A stretch of DNA of 64,000 bases from Flavobacterium sp. (GTDB lineage Bacteria > Bacteroidota > Bacteroidia > Flavobacteriales > Flavobacteriaceae): contig NZ_CP136574.1 of NCBI RefSeq assembly GCF_035195345.1, forward strand, positions 2,037,871-2,101,870. Reading direction: 5' to 3'. A program made the translations under genes and the position numbers. Positions 63,991 through 64,000 of this stretch are shown piece by piece. Below the pieces are notes generated by a model that had not been told where the DNA came from, did not search any database, and saw only the letters and a list, made by a program, of their open reading frames with translations. The number at the start of each line of letters is the position of its first letter. Position 1 is the stretch's first letter.

Positions 63991-64000
63991 AAGTTTGAGT

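Noticed and set aside
1..64000. CRISPR arrays, insertion sequences, prophage, rRNA
   Set aside because: No evenly spaced direct repeats with unique spacers, transposase-like proteins, phage structural genes or rRNA sequences were seen in any region.

Overview
The window looks like a chromosomal segment of a low-GC member of the Bacteroidota, most likely family Flavobacteriaceae and probably Flavobacterium or a close relative. Support comes from the SusC-type receptor, GH97 and GH65 enzymes in one locus, a type B T9SS sorting domain, Bacteroidota promoters (TAnnTTTG, in two cases with an upstream TTTG), the mevalonate pathway, and typical flavobacterial homologues throughout. The placement is from gene content only.

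Region 1-12956 is a starch/maltodextrin utilisation locus. A truncated SusC receptor gene (leftward) and a LacI-type regulator (rightward) share an intergenic region holding a 14-bp LacI-type palindrome at 791-804. A rightward run follows: MFS transporter, beta-phosphoglucomutase, GH65 maltose phosphorylase, GH97 alpha-glucosidase, a secreted GH13 enzyme, a secreted esterase and a GH13 lipoprotein. Secreted and periplasmic enzymes would cut oligosaccharides; maltose enters through the MFS carrier and is phosphorolysed to glucose plus beta-glucose-1-phosphate, which beta-PGM converts to glucose-6-phosphate.

Region 13000-26422 holds an HI0933-type flavoprotein, three LPP20/CsgG-like lipoproteins arranged divergently, tspO, two mevalonate-pathway genes (mvaD, mevalonate kinase), a UbiA prenyltransferase, an rRNA pseudouridine synthase, a small accessory pocket with short intergenic repeats, dusB and lepA. 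Region 26491-32541 holds a 1419-residue T9SS-exported protein and a umuC-umuD pair in reversed order.

Region 32560-42625, mostly leftward, is a cell-envelope cluster (PpiD, CNNM/CorC protein, small membrane protein, LptC, TPR protein, outer-membrane barrel, CoaX), then tRNA-Phe, then a GYDIA-type GHMP kinase with HMG-CoA reductase. The three GHMP-type enzymes of this window and the reductase would cover much of the mevalonate route. Region 42749-51440 is a peptide-scavenging cluster: a DPP IV-type peptidase and three POT transporters, with a DUF1016 (YhcG-type) nuclease gene fitted without gaps between transporters two and three; a thioredoxin-like protein follows.

Region 51385-63990 has comEC, lpxB and surE leftward, a tail-specific protease rightward, a decayed DNA/RNA non-specific endonuclease gene with several frame changes, and the complete leftward elongasome operon mreB-mreC-mreD-mrdA-rodA. 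No CRISPR array, rRNA, insertion sequence or prophage was seen. The strongest leads are the lipoprotein trio, the embedded nuclease with its 29-bp internal palindrome, the decayed endonuclease, the GYDIA kinase and the structured leaders in the starch operon. No clearly new multi-gene defence system was found.
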